Shown here piece after piece: positions 26,391 through 38,567 of a DNA stretch of 64,000 bases. The stretch is taken from NCBI RefSeq assembly GCF_016808335.1, contig NC_053147.1:19082913-19146912 (forward strand), in the 5' to 3' direction. Made by a program: the position numbers and the translations under genes. The notes below the pieces were generated by a model. The model saw only the letters and a list, made by a program, of their open reading frames with translations. It made no database searches and was not told where the DNA came from. How positions within the stretch are numbered: position 1 is the first letter of the stretch; every line of letters starts with the position of its first letter. Origin of the DNA: Panicum virgatum (lineage: Eukaryota > Streptophyta > Magnoliopsida > Poales > Poaceae).

Positions 26391-29300
26391 TTAGAAGATC
26401 TCTTTGTAGACAATATTTTTGGCTTTATTTTCTCCTGGACATTCTGTGTCATTGATTAGCACCTTCAGCCCTTTCCTATTTGTCACCCTTGATAATGCCA
26501 CATATAACTGGCCGTGACAGAACACCAGTTTAGATAAATATATGCCCACCTTATCAAGAGACTGACCCTGACTCTTATTAATTGTCATTGCAAAGCAGAC
26601 AGACAGGGGGTATTGTCTTCTTTTCAGCACGAACGGCCACTTAGAGGCATTTGGTGACATGATGATTCTAGGTATGTATACCTTTTCTCCCACATGAGTT
26701 CCTGTAATTATTTTTGCCTCGATGTATTTGTTTCCAAGCTGAGTGATTGCCATTCGCGTACCATTGCATATACCTACTGATTGGTTGATGTTTCGAAGGA
26801 GCACGACCGGCATGCCTACTTTCAGCTTCAGCTTGTGGTTTGGGATACCAAGGAACTTCAAGCTATTTAGAAATTCTGTAGGATACATCTGGTCCATACT
26901 GTTGTTGTTTGTAGATTCTTTGCACACGGTGTCCGAGCTATGGTATGTCACTTCCTCGCCTTCTATTTGGTTCATAATATATTCATTTATCTCCTCGACT
27001 GTTTCATTCCTAGGGCATAGTATCGCTCTTTCTTCTAGGAATTTTGGCTCTTTGTAGTTGGACAACAAGTTTGGATATATAATGTTTACGATTGTTTCTC
27101 TTGGGTCATTTCCTTTCTCTAGAATCAAGTCCCTGGGAATTTTTATACTCATCTCCTTCATCTGATGTTGTTTTCCCATCACCAATATTCAGTATCCACT
27201 CAGCAAATTCATTTACTTCTTTCTTTTTTTTGGTGTCGTTAGGCATATAGGTTAGCCGCATGTTTTTTGTCAGTTTGAATATTTCGAAATGGTTCCATAA
27301 GTATGAACATTTGACTGATGCACTGACTATGTGTTCTCTCCTTCCTTTTGGGACCACCGGCAGGATTTGTTTAAAGTCTCCTCCCAGCACAACAGTCATC
27401 CCACCGAATGGTTTTTCATTGATGTTCAGGTTGGTAAATCTGAATATATCCCTGAGACTTTTGCCTAGTACCTCAAAGCATTTCTTGTTTGCCATTGGAG
27501 CCTCATCCCAAATAATTACTGAGGTCTTCTTTAGCTGCTCTGCAAGATGGGTTCCTTGTTTGATTTCACATATGAATTCGTCTGTTATGTTAATTGGAAT
27601 TTTGAATCTGGAGTGAGCGGTTCTTCCGCCTAGTATTAGTAGGGCAGCTATAGCGCATAATGCCACAGCAAGTACTATCTTTCCTTCAGATCGTAGTTTT
27701 GTTGTAACAGCTTTCCATTGGTATGTCTTACCTGTACCGCCGTGGCCTTCAACAAATATTTGCTTTCCATGTCCATTATCTACCGACTCCATTATTGCAT
27801 CGTATGCTTTCTTTTGCTCAGGATTTATGTTTTTCAGTATATTTTGTAGTTCTTCTTTCAAGATGTCCCTGTCATAGTTAAACTCTTCATTTATCAATCT
27901 GTTTCCAAGTTCTTGTAGCTCATTTGCGGTTGGCAATTGTATATCTGAGTAATTCTTTAGCGACCTTCCTGTTTGTTGCATTAGCTTCTCTATTTCAATC
28001 AAAGTGTATGCCTTTTTCTGAGATGTAGTTAACTGCAATGTCGGGAAGTTTAGGATTAATCTTCTCTTATGCTGGATGTCTTCGGATAGTGCCTCCTAGG
28101 TTGACTCCCAAAGCCTTTTTGGTTCAGTTACTTCATAGTGGCACAAAATGGTTGTGAATAGTTGTCTTAGTTGGGTTCCAATAGCCTAATTAGTTGCTTC
28201 GTTGACACACTCGATCCGTTCATTGTCATCATCGAGAAAACCCATGGCTTGGCATGCTGCTTTAAATGTTGCATGTACAACTCCAGCCACTGTTCTTATG
28301 TCTTCATATGATGTGCATCCTTTGACAGTGTTCAACAGCATCCGGAGGTAGTACCTTTCTCCACTCATTGGATGTGCATAGTAGATTCTACCGATTGAAT
28401 AGTGTTGTTTTCTTTTTTTCCATTTCTTTTCTTTTGCTTTCCATACCCATCTATTAGGGAAGTCTACATATGTCAATTCTCTTGCTTCTTCATGATGTTT
28501 ATTTGCCTTCATCCATTCAGTGAGCTTAGTTTCCTTGACTCCCTCCTTTCTAACTATGCTTCTTATATCTGTAGAGTCTCTGTTGTTCATTCTCTAGATG
28601 GAAATTCAGCCTCTCGACGGGCGGATCTCGATAGTTGAGATCAAACTGGAATAGCCTCCAGCATGCCTCAGTTGTTGATATGTGTCTCATCTCTAAGTAT
28701 TTCTTGATTTCGTCAATTTCATTTTTTGACGTGTTTTCCTTGAGTAATCCAACTACATAGTCAACTCCTTTATGAATGTACTTGAATAGATATTTGATTG
28801 ATCTAGATCTTTTGCACCACTCCACATTAATGTGAGCTTGGAATTTGACCAGGAGGTCCCTGTTGTAGGGTACAACAAATCGGTTGTCTAGTGTAGCTTT
28901 TCCCTTTTTTATTTGTTTCCCATTATCTCTCCTCTTGTACACTGGAAACCCTTCTTCACTGATTGTTGTTTCTGAGTTGTATTTTTTTTGGAAAATGTTT
29001 TGTGCATTTGTTTTCCATCATGCATGGAGATTTTGTGCTTGCCTCTCCACACAGTCCGTGCATCTCCATAGCTACATATGTGTCCTCATCCTTGTCTGGT
29101 ATCTCTGCACATATTATATCGTCTATCTGCTATGGATCATGGCATTTGCTTTTATCCTTAAGAAATATCAATATATGTGCATGCGGGAGACCTCTTTTCT
29201 GGAACTCAATTGTGTATAGGACTGCATTAGAATTTAAAATTTTGTTATTTTTTTACATTGAATTATATAGATAACATAAAACATAGTAGTATATTTATAT

Positions 29301-30945
29301 TTTCTTGGATCTCACCTGATATAGTTTCTCCTAATCTTTTTCCTTGCACTATGTCCCGTAGTAGCTCCTTTAGTTTAATCATGAACACTCGGTCTATAAT
29401 ATTGGGTCGTTCAACTGGTTTTTGTTTGCTTCCTGTTTCATCTAGCATGCACTAGATTTCTGGCCACTTTGCGTTGCAAGTGAATGTGATAAATAGGTTT
29501 GGGTATCCTGCCCAACGGCAGATGACCATCGCATCTTGGAAGGTTTGCATCTTGTTTCATATACTTCTTGTGAAACTTGAAGGTAGCGGTATTCTTTTTC
29601 CAACATATTCTGCTTTGGTGTCACCCCTTTAGATCGCGTCTTGCAAACCGCTGTAGAGTTCAGTGCGTAATTTCCCTTGATTGTGCCTTATCCAGTTTAG
29701 AGTGTTTTGTTCGATGCATGTGTATGCATCGACCCAAAATTGTAGAGATAAGTGTCTAGACATGAGCAATGACATAGATTGGCCTAGGCGATGATGAAGG
29801 TAGTATGCGTAAAATTCAAGCATAGATACGTTGTTTCTTTTGTATGTAATTCCATCCTTGATATGGTATTTTAATGTTGAATCCATCTTCTCCGTACGGG
29901 AAGAGCAGTTGGTATTGCATAGACATGAATTTTGGGTGGATTTCTGATATCCGTTTAGGCCCCATATCTTTATATTCAATGATGATGTCACGCCCTTTGG
30001 CTTCATCTGTTGGATCTTTTATGACCAGTGCTGCAACTTCATCTGCTCCTGGCACACCGTATGTCTCGTTTCTACTTCGATCTGCTATTAGCTTCAGAGT
30101 GTAATCATGATAGTCTAGGTTTTTGAATCTTTCTCGTGCCATTCGAAATGATTGAGCTAGGACACTGTTCTCATCTAGCATGCTCTGAAGGCCAGCCACA
30201 ATAGTAGGATTAACTGATGTTTTTTCATTGGTACTTCTCGATGCATTTATCCTGTTTTGTACCTCATTCTCTGTATTGTAGATGTATAGCTGCGCCTGGT
30301 GTGATTTGCTTCCTTCTTCTGGCAGTAGAGTTCTAATGTGATGATAGTTTTGGCCATGCATACGGAATACGTATGGACCATGGTCTTTGTTTATTTCTTT
30401 GTCTACAACCCTCCCTGTGGATGTGAATGAGAACATTGAGTTGTAAGACCGGATGTTTTCTCTGAAGTTTTTTGAATAATCTCCTTCACCGTTCAAAAGA
30501 TTGCCGAGGTAATTCTGTGGTTTTTGGCGTGGAGGTAGTTTGGTTTTTCCTTGCTTGCAGCACATTCCGAACGCTGGCTTTTTAGTTTTAGCTTTGGCCC
30601 TCAGTCTTTCCTCGTACCATAGGAGAGCATTGTAGTGTTCACATCTGTATTTTGGCTTTTGAAAGTTCCATATATCAGCATCACCCTTCTTCTTTGTTTC
30701 GACAGATACTTTGCTACTCTTCTCTTGATTTGCATCTTCATTGTCTGTTCTTGTACGCTTTGGTTTCCTTTTTTTCTTTAAATATTTTTTCTCTTCAATC
30801 TTGCCAGTCTTGATTTCATCTTGGTCGTTTCATCTACAGCGCATGCTCTTTTTTCGCCCCTTTTGAGGTTCAGTTGTTCCTTCCTCCTCTTTCTGTTCTG
30901 CTATGCTTCTTCTTTTCGCTGGTTTTCCATTACTTTTTTTTTTGC
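26391..30945 (-). pseudogene. Helitron Rep/helicase (RepHel) gene, spliced, with several lesions
   Basis: The product would nick, unwind and rejoin DNA in rolling-circle transposition. Starting at 30945 it shows a basic N-terminus, a zinc region (CEHYNALLWYEE ... FGMCCKQGK), the Helitron-like N domain, the HUH nuclease motif (KRGLPHAHILIF, ~29180-29215) and the two-tyrosine motif KYLFKYIHKG (~28770). The PIF1-type helicase follows, with Walker A GHGGTGKT, Walker B IIWDEAP, GGDFKQILPV, and the C-terminal [11 protein letters not shown] 94-bp GT-AG intron (29222-29315) lies just before the HUH motif. Lesions include stops near 30828, 29460 and 28180 and frameshifts near 29880, 28590 and 27150. 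The key catalytic residues remain readable but the gene is not intact. It lies 3' of the RPA-like gene. Confidence 0.9.
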
Positions 30946-31515
30946 CTATTTGAGATGTAAAAATAAGGCAACAGAAAAAAAATTTCAATAGATTGTATGC
31001 AATGCGTAGTATCAGGCATGAAAGATAAGTAGATTGTGAGGTATTTAAAATTTTTATATCTAGTAATTTTGTTGTTTGGACTAACATAATTCTGCATGTT
31101 ATGTATATGCAGTGTACTAAAGGCATGAAAGAGAAAAGGTTCGTATGATACTTGCCAGAAGTATGCTCCAATTGAGATTTTTGTCTCTCACGAATTGTTG
31201 TGGTTCCGGGTGCTTTGTTTAATGAACAGTAATGCTACAAATCAATATGCTTGCATAAGCAATCAGTTAAAAATATAATTCTTGATTTTCGAAGTTGAAG
31301 AGGAACGATGTAAAATACCTGGTCTTTTATCGGTTGATGATGGTTGTATCTATTTTCTGAGAAACGCTACGGAATTAGATTAGTATATTGGAAGAAAGCA
31401 CACGATGAGATTTTAGTTATATTATTTCTATTATAATAATACTTTGTATCTGTTTCGTCTACATATAATTATTCGTTTCGAACACGTATTGATTTCAATT
31501 TTAATATATTCCTTA
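30946..31515. other. Helitron internal spacer
   Basis: AT-rich, without recognised coding sequence. It may contain the first exon or promoter of the Rep/helicase gene. Confidence 0.4.
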
Positions 31516-31559
31516 TTAGTGTTGGTAGGCCAACGTGTATCTTTTGTCAAAAATAAAAC

Positions 31560-32430
31560 AAATGATACCTGATCCGTTACTGACATCAGCATAATCACCT
31601 AGCCCATCCGTAGCTGTTCGTAGGTGCAAGCTGCAAGGAGACCAGCCTGTGGCGTGTGATTGGTGCAGCGGATCCGGGCAGTATGCGCGTTGGCTCCTGC
31701 CGACTAGAACGTGCGGCGTCCGGTGGCTGCGGCACCTATACGTCGATTCCTGCCGGCGGTTCCGGGATGCGGCACTCTGCGTGTCATCTCCGGCCAGTGG
31801 CCAGGACGCGTGGTACTCGTGCCGCCCGGCTGCTTCAGCTGGGCAGCAGCTCCGGATGGCGTCCTGATTAGCCAAAATGCAAGGGGCTTTTCTACGAAAA
31901 TCCCGCATCGCATCTTGGCGGCGCCGGTAGCAGCAAGAATGGGCTGGAGATGGAGACAATGATGGTGCCGATTTGTCACACTCTCCTACTTCTCCTTCGG
32001 GGTCACGTCCAACCTCCTCTCAGCTACCTCGCTATGCTCCCTTTTGCTGCCACGCCGGGATCATAACCTTCCTCGGCACCTTCGGCTTCCTCATCGCATG
32101 GTGAAACTTCCGAGGGAAATTTCACTTACTTCAGTTTATTTGAATGAGAACTTGTTTAATCAGGACACGCAGCGCCTGCCCACGTGGCTGCGACAACTAC
32201 GCGGCAGCTCCGGCAAGGACGTACAGCGGCTGCTCACAGGGCTACGGCAGCTACGGGGTGGCTCCGGCAAGTACGCACAGCGGCTGCTCGCGGGAATGCG
32301 GCAGCTGCGCGTCAGATCCGGCAAGGAAGGGCGACGATCAACCAGGTACTGCGGCAGCTTGACAGTGGCTCTGCTCCCGCACGCATGGTTTGGTAATGAA
32401 ATCCTTTTATGTGAATTTGTCTTAGTTTAT
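31560..32430. other. GC-rich island inside the Helitron, possible captured segment
   Basis: About 850 bp of high GC lie between AT-rich Helitron sequence. Several frames are open on both strands, so frame alone does not identify a gene. Its right half holds a 54-bp tandem repeat. Helitrons often carry pieces of host genes, but I recognise no family here. Confidence 0.45.
32163..32330 (+). repeat. 54-bp tandem repeat, 3 copies (18-residue period)
   Basis: Plus-strand translation gives DTQRLPTWLRQLRGSSGK, DVQRLLTGLRQLRGGSGK and YAQRLLAGMRQLRVRSGK in succession. The period is a multiple of three, so the frame is kept. The reverse frames are also partly open, so the coding strand is not certain. 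Confidence 0.8.
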
Positions 32431-33100
32431 TTTTAAATTATGTTTACCTTCTGCAATTTGATTCTTACAAATCTATAAAATTAATTATTTATGTAGGGAA
32501 ATATGGTGACCACCTGGTGGTTGATTGTTCTCTTACGTAGCTTAAATAAATAAGTGGGATTGAAGCAATGTAGAAGATGGTCACAGGTAGAGCTTCAAAA
32601 ATATTTTTTGATTAAGGCACTGTATCTTAGTAAATAGTGTATAAGATCTAATTCTTTTAAGCTGCACTTCCGTTTATAATATCATAAAAGATGAGATGAC
32701 AATAGATATAGCTTGAATTTTTTAATTAGTTTACTATATTTTGGTAAATAGTGTAGAAGATCCAATAATTTTAATTTGTTAGGTAATTAGCATTGCTAAA
32801 CACTGATTCGTAGATACTTGTTTCATTGTTGTGCACAATTTTGTCGAGATATTGATCTATGATAACTCATTAAAAATATGAAAATCTGCTAAAGTATGGA
32901 AAATATATTATAATGGTAATGTAAGATGGTATACATGATAATGTTTATTACTACAGTCTAATATTTTCTATACTACTGTTGTAGTGGTGGCTTGTACTCG
33001 TAGCTTGTACTGGAGTAATTCTTTGATCTTATTCCTCACACCATCAATGAATACTATGTGTGCACACCTACACAAAAAAATTAATTTATCATAGTTAATT
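32431..33100. other. AT-rich Helitron spacer
   Basis: No ORF or recognised motif. It lies between the GC-rich island and the tail of the RPA-like gene. Confidence 0.4.
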
Positions 33101-36100
33101 AACCTTTATAATAAATGTTAACACTACAATATTGCATAAATCGTGATGTACCTAAGATTTATATCTTGCAGGAATTCTTCTAATTCTTGAGGATCTGTAA
33201 AGAGTTGGAGGATCATTTCCATGCATGGGTATGTTCTCATTCTTATTCTTGCTTTCAGAATTCTCCTCTATTGGAATGATACTGATATCACTTATGCTCT
33301 GAGCATTTTTCTGTTTTGAACTATTTGATTGCTCATCTTGCTATATATAAAAAAGGTTTGTTAGTTAAAATATATGTTGAATCAATATATAAGAAACATG
33401 TGGTTCTTGTAGTACCTGATCAGTCGTAATTTTTGTGTCCATCACAGTTATTTTGCCCCTCTTTTTCCTATAGGAACATTTCTTCAATTTTTGTCTTGGA
33501 CTTTTTGTATCCTTGTCACTATTGTGTTGGACAATTACATCTAACGGGACAGAGTCGAATTCCATGTTATTTTCAGCATTTTTATTTGATGGATCAGTTT
33601 TCATATCTCTGTTGCTTTCAGAAATTTCCTCTAGTCAAATAATTTTGATACCAGTGCTGCTATGAGCATTTTCTTGTTCTGAAGTACCTGCTTGTTGTTC
33701 TTGCTACATAGGAAAAAAGCTTGTTAGTTTTAATATCAAATATAATCAATATAGAAGATGAAACCTGTGGTTTTTGTAGTACCAGATCAGTCGTCGTTTT
33801 TGTGTCCATCACAATTATGGTGCCACTCTTTTTTTCTGTAGGAATTTTTCTTCAACTTTTGTTTTCGCCTTTTGGAACCTTTAACACCACTTTTTTTTTA
33901 CTGATGCATCACGTTTCTATCATTTGGTTTTCCTGAGAATAGATTTCTTATTGGTATGGCCGTAGTTGATATCACTGTTGCCTTCAACATCTATCTCTTT
34001 TGAAGTAGGTAGGCTTTGCTGATATTAAAGAAATAGTTAGGACATAACACAGTTAGTCAATCAAAATTAAGCAATATTTTAAATTTATTGGATACCTGTT
34101 TAGTTGAAATCTCCATGTTCATATCACTGTTGCCTTCAACATCTATCTCTTTTGAAGTAGAAAGGCTTTGCTGCTATTAATGAAATAGTTAGGACATAAC
34201 TCAGTAAGTTAATCAAAATTAAATAATATTTGATATTCATTGGATACCTGTTTACTTGAAACTTCCATGTTGATGGTATTTTTCTTATTTTTATTTTTTC
34301 CATGAGCAATGCTTTCTTGTGACTTCTTCAAACTTTTGTTAGCTCTTTTCGGTATCTTAGTCCTTTCGGGTATTTCTGGGATATCACGTTTCCTCTGCTG
34401 GGTATGCTTGTAATCAATATGGGCATGTTCTTCCAGTCCTTGTGCTATCTTTCTTGATTTGGCATGAGCTCTTTTAACTTTCTTTCTGGAAACTTTACAC
34501 TTTTTTTCTTTTTGCATTGTTGCTATGCAATCTTCGTCTGAGTCATCAACTATTATCATAGCTTTGTGTCTTCTTTTTTCGCTAAGGTTGTGTTCCCTTG
34601 ATGTTGGAGATTTTTGTCTACATCCAATGTCCTCTCCACTATCTTTCAAAACATCAAATTGAATTGATTCTGATGTATTTTTGCAAAGTGAAGCTTTCAT
34701 GTTATGTTCCTGTCAAATAACATTGTACATGGGTAGGTAAGTTAGCATGAAAGGAGAAGAAAAGCTATTATTTTCACATTACAAAAATGACTTTACCTCC
34801 AGAACTGGATCATTCATATGCTTCAATTCATGATTTCCATTTAGATGTTTGCTATGTTTTAATTTTTCAACATCAAATAAATCTGATATCTTTTCATGAT
34901 GCATATCTTCGATGGTGTCATCCTGCAAACAAATTTATAAGGGTAATTAGTTTTGTAGAAAAGAAGAAATAAATCGTAGTAATGAAATAACCTTACCTTC
35001 TTAGCTTGACGATTTGAATATTGCAACTCTAGATTTTCATCTAGCTCAAAAGTTTTCTTCACCAGATAGTATTCTTTTCATTCAGTCAAATTTGGCTCCT
35101 TTAGCATGAAACGAAAGATAAGTGTTTTCCCATATAGTTGTTGAATAACCTTAGGGATTTCTTCAGTTTTCCCATTAAGTGAGTCTAGCAGATCTGTGAT
35201 GGTCATCTTCAACATTTTTTGTGCTTCATCATCAAATATAATGCATGTAGTGGTTGCTGTGTGGTCACTAATTTGGAGTCGAATCCAATACCTATTATAG
35301 CATGTTTGTAAGCATAAAATTGTAAATATATAGAAAATATTTCTAATAACGATAAGATTACCTAGGAGTTGTTGCTTCCGGACATATATTGCACTTTCTG
35401 CAATTATACTTTCCAGCTACTTTAGTGCACATTTTGTTGCAAACATTGCATGACATTGCAAACATTGCATGACATATTGACATGTACCACCAAGAAGAAT
35501 TTTCTAGTCGTTCAATTGTAGCTCTTGATGTGAACACAAAATCCTGAAATGTTAATGTCATGTTAAGGATTAGAAAGGCTTAGTGTTCATTAAAAAATTA
35601 AAATCATGAATTTTTAACTAAATAATCAGAGACGTGAATTGTATATTGTACCTGATCTGTTGGGTTGTTTTGTCTCATTTGAGTAATGTCCTGTAAAGTT
35701 CTTCTATTATCAAACATCTATTCTTGAATGGTACCTTTGGTACTCGTATCTACATCCATTAATTTTGGTACAGTTTCTTCATATGGAACACTACAAAATG
35801 TGGTATTAGGGAACCATTAAAAGTCAGTTCTAAATTTGAACTTGGTACCATGAATAAAAAGAAAATATTTTTGCATACCTGTCAATAAGCTTCCAGGTTT
35901 CAGGTATATCTAAGTCTATATATAATCTTGTGCCATTGGTTGACTTTAGAGATAATGTACCTATTTAATTCATAAAAGTATGTTAATTCTCATGAATACA
36001 ACTATCATTGTCTATATTTAAAACTATAATTTACCTTGCAAACCGTCCACCATTGTTGATGTTACTATCAAGACAGTGTGTTTGCCAACAACATCCTCAT

Positions 36101-36940
36101 TCAGAGAATGAGCTAAATCTCCCCATAAAGTTATCTTGATTGTATCAACCCTGAAGTTATGTCATAGTATTCAATTATTAGATCAAATAATGATAATATT
36201 AATTCATGTTCCTTCTTATTAATTTGAAGCAAATGGAGAGTCTTACTTTGATATAAGAAGTTCAATCTCCCAAATATCCCTTTTGCGTGGATTCATAGTA
36301 TTTTTTTATTATGATCCTAGATTCAAGTTTATTAATCTTTGTGAGTAATCCAATAACATCTGCAAACAGTAAAGAAAAAAATTAATATATTAAAACTCAA
36401 GAATGTATATATAACTTTAATAAATTTAGGATAACAATACCTGAGCATTGTTTATCTATATTTTTACGTTCTAGCAGCGTATCTCTAGAGGCAAACTCAA
36501 AGTAATACTTTCTAAAATTGTCTGAATCTGCATCTAATTCCTTGATATTTGTCTTGTAGATAAAAACTACTTTTAGTATATTCTTTACTGGACGATAACT
36601 GGCATCTTCTTGGACTTTGAAGTTGCTAAGTGCATAGATAGAGCCCTCAATGATCCTTGGCTTATAATTATCAATAAGATTTTTCCAAATAGTAGCATGA
36701 ATTGTTTCACCCTGTAAAAATAAATGCTTTTATAGTGAGTACTTAAATATATGATAAGATTTATTGAAAAAAGAAAAAATATGTTGCAACAAACAATACC
36801 TCTTCATCCATAAGAATCATATCTAAGCTCATAAGTTCATCTGTTGCAAAATTAATTGATTCTCATATTCTTATAACTCTCACTTTAATGTTCCATGATT
36901 GCCCAACTGCTGTTAGTTGTCTAATTCTTTTGTATGCCAT
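33101..36940 (-). pseudogene. RPA70-like (replication protein A large subunit) gene of the Helitron
   Basis: Helitrons of plants often carry RPA-like genes, thought to bind single-stranded transposition intermediates. The reading starts at ATG 36940 (MAYKRIRQL). The first OB fold follows over small exons (TIHATIWKNLIDNYKPRIIE, then YALSNFKVQEDASYRPVKNI). A second lies near 36150-36050 (VDTIKITLWGDLAHSLNEDV). The C-terminal zinc-OB fold lies at about 35560-35080 (SSWWYMS, CNVCNKMCTKVAGKYNCRKC, then YWIRLQISDHTATTTCIIFD). A long Lys/Arg-rich tail extends to ~33100 and holds repeated exon-like units. Lesions: an in-frame TGA near 36858 and a stop near 35078. A 19-bp tandem duplication near 35440-35470 adds residues just before the zinc motif. 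Introns are short and GT-AG where checked. Confidence 0.85.
33400..34280 (-). repeat. Duplicated exon-like units in the RPA tail
   Basis: The block with TTGTAGTACCTGATCAGTCG occurs near 33408 and, as TTGTAGTACCAGATCAGTCG, near 33774. The block with CATATCACTGTTGCCTTCAA occurs near 33971 and again near 34120, with flanking sequence also shared; a third partial relative sits near 34250. The units each hold a short exon with its acceptor and donor, so the tail grew by exon duplication. Confidence 0.7.
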
Positions 36941-37549
36941 ATATTGTTAGTACTTGTAAAAAGTTTTGTATACAATATTGTTCCAATATGGTATGTCAGT
37001 TTTGTTGACATGAAGAAGAGGTGGCATGGGTAATGCCTGAGCTTGATGGAAAAGGATACCTGGCAAGTACTGGTAGCTAGCAGCAAGGCGGTCGCAAGCA
37101 ACAGGTTGGCAGAGGGAGCCTCCAACGCGACGTGTTAATGCCCCAGCATGCAGGGATGTCGAAGATGGATGGATTGAAGAAATAAAGAAACACGGCGAGA
37201 TGAGCTATCTCCGGCGGCGGCCGACACACTAAAAATAAGCTGTAGGGGTTGTTGTTTCAAATCTGCTAGGTGGCCATCTATTTATTTACATAGCTGGTAC
37301 TTTTTTCTTGTCTGAATTGTATAGCTATATTTATCCGAGTTGTATAGCTATATTTATTGATCAGTACCTTTCCAAATACATGTACGTACCTTCTATGGAA
37401 TACAAATATTTTATAAATCAGGTTAAGCAAAGTCAGGTTCTCTTGTCATGGCTAGACTCCTTTTCGTTCCCTTTCCAATAGTTTTTATCACGTTGATGAA
37501 TACATTGACATGGAACCTTTTTTTTTGTTGATATGGACTCTTCTCATTA

Positions 37550-37676
37550 TTTTAGATCGTCAGATATTCATAAAATTCAATGGTGCAAATCTTTTTTTTT
37601 AGATTAACATGGGAATTTCTCGACGAACGTGGGCTTCTTTTGGCTTCTTCTAACACTCCCTTAATAATATAATAGA
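37550..37676 (-). other. Helitron 5' terminal region
   Basis: On the minus strand it starts TCTATTATATTATTAAGG and contains the blocks ACGTTCGTCGAG and GCACCATTGAATTTTATGAA. The same blocks occur in the same order at 59380-59538 in the smaller Helitron, and again internally at 58745-58860. Confidence 0.8.
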
Positions 37677-38567
37677 TAGATTTTGAACTAAAAATATTAG
37701 AGACCGAGTAGGATTGTGAAGAGACTATCGTAGCCATGACTCATTCCCATCCCTACCAGTGCGTGGAACGGTGGAACTTAAGCACGACCAAGTGGGTGGA
37801 AACATAATGGGCTGAGACTTATGTTTTAACTAGCCCAGTGGGCCTTCAACGGCCCGGTACTATCTTTGTCGCTACGAATGAATGAATCCCAGAGTGTGGG
37901 TCAAGTGGGCAAAGTCCGTTGTTGATACCTGCAGCGTGCATCACACTAATCACGGCACTACGCTGGCCTACTTACAGCCCTCCGTTTACACCTTCCCCTT
38001 CGTTGTAAAAAAGGAAAACGTAACGAAGCGCCGCGCCGCACGCAGGAAGAGGACAGAGGAGAGCACTGCCGCAGCTTATCACTGCAACCAAATGTTAGGG
38101 GTGCAGCCCCTGCTTCGCCTTGCTGCCGACCACAGTGAAGGCGTGAAGGGTGTGTATCGTAGTACTAGTAAACCGACACTAGCAGCGTAGTGCCGCCGAT
38201 CTGTGAAGCCTCTGCCCTCTTGAATGCGGCTCCCAGATTACCGTGGGCGTGGCCGCACCGTCCGTCCGGTCATGCGGCGACGCGCATGCATGGCCATGGC
38301 CGGCCTTCACTCCCTCCACTCCCCCGCGCGTCGTAGCGCTGCCCGTCTGCTCTGCCTCTACGGGCACTTTACCAAACGGTCTTTACCAAACGGATAGCCT
38401 GAGACTGAACTGAATTGCACGCGGCGCACGCCGCTTCCGGCACCGGCCCTGCTACGTCGCTCAGTTTCCGGCCGTCCGATATATAGCTGCTACGACGCTC
38501 TGTAGACAGCAGCAGTTCGGTTGGACCGAGCCCGCGACCAAGTCAATCAGACAGTGTGACACACGAC
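37677..38567. other. Intergenic, with a promoter-like segment
   Basis: No gene is recognised. A GATATATAGC TATA-like element near 38479 in GC-rich sequence, pointing right, may be a promoter cut off by the hAT element that starts at 38568. Confidence 0.35.

Larger units (their letters stand above)
20745..37676 (-). mobile_element. Large Helitron (~16.9 kb) with Rep/helicase and RPA-like genes
   Basis: Minus orientation. The 5' end is TCTATTATATTATTAAGG at 37676, preceded by A. The 3' end is CTTACTAG at 20745, followed by T and preceded by a GC-rich palindrome (ACCGCGCGGT). Helitrons insert between A and T, start TC and end CTRR after a hairpin. Both ends match the ends of the 2.67-kb Helitron at 56869-59538, including ~120 bp inside the 5' end. 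From 5' to 3' it carries an RPA-like gene, a GC-rich island, the Rep/helicase gene, and then a FAR1/MULE pseudogene and MITEs. That both ends belong to one insertion is inferred; the 3' part from 20.7 to 26 kb could instead come from another copy. Confidence 0.72.
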
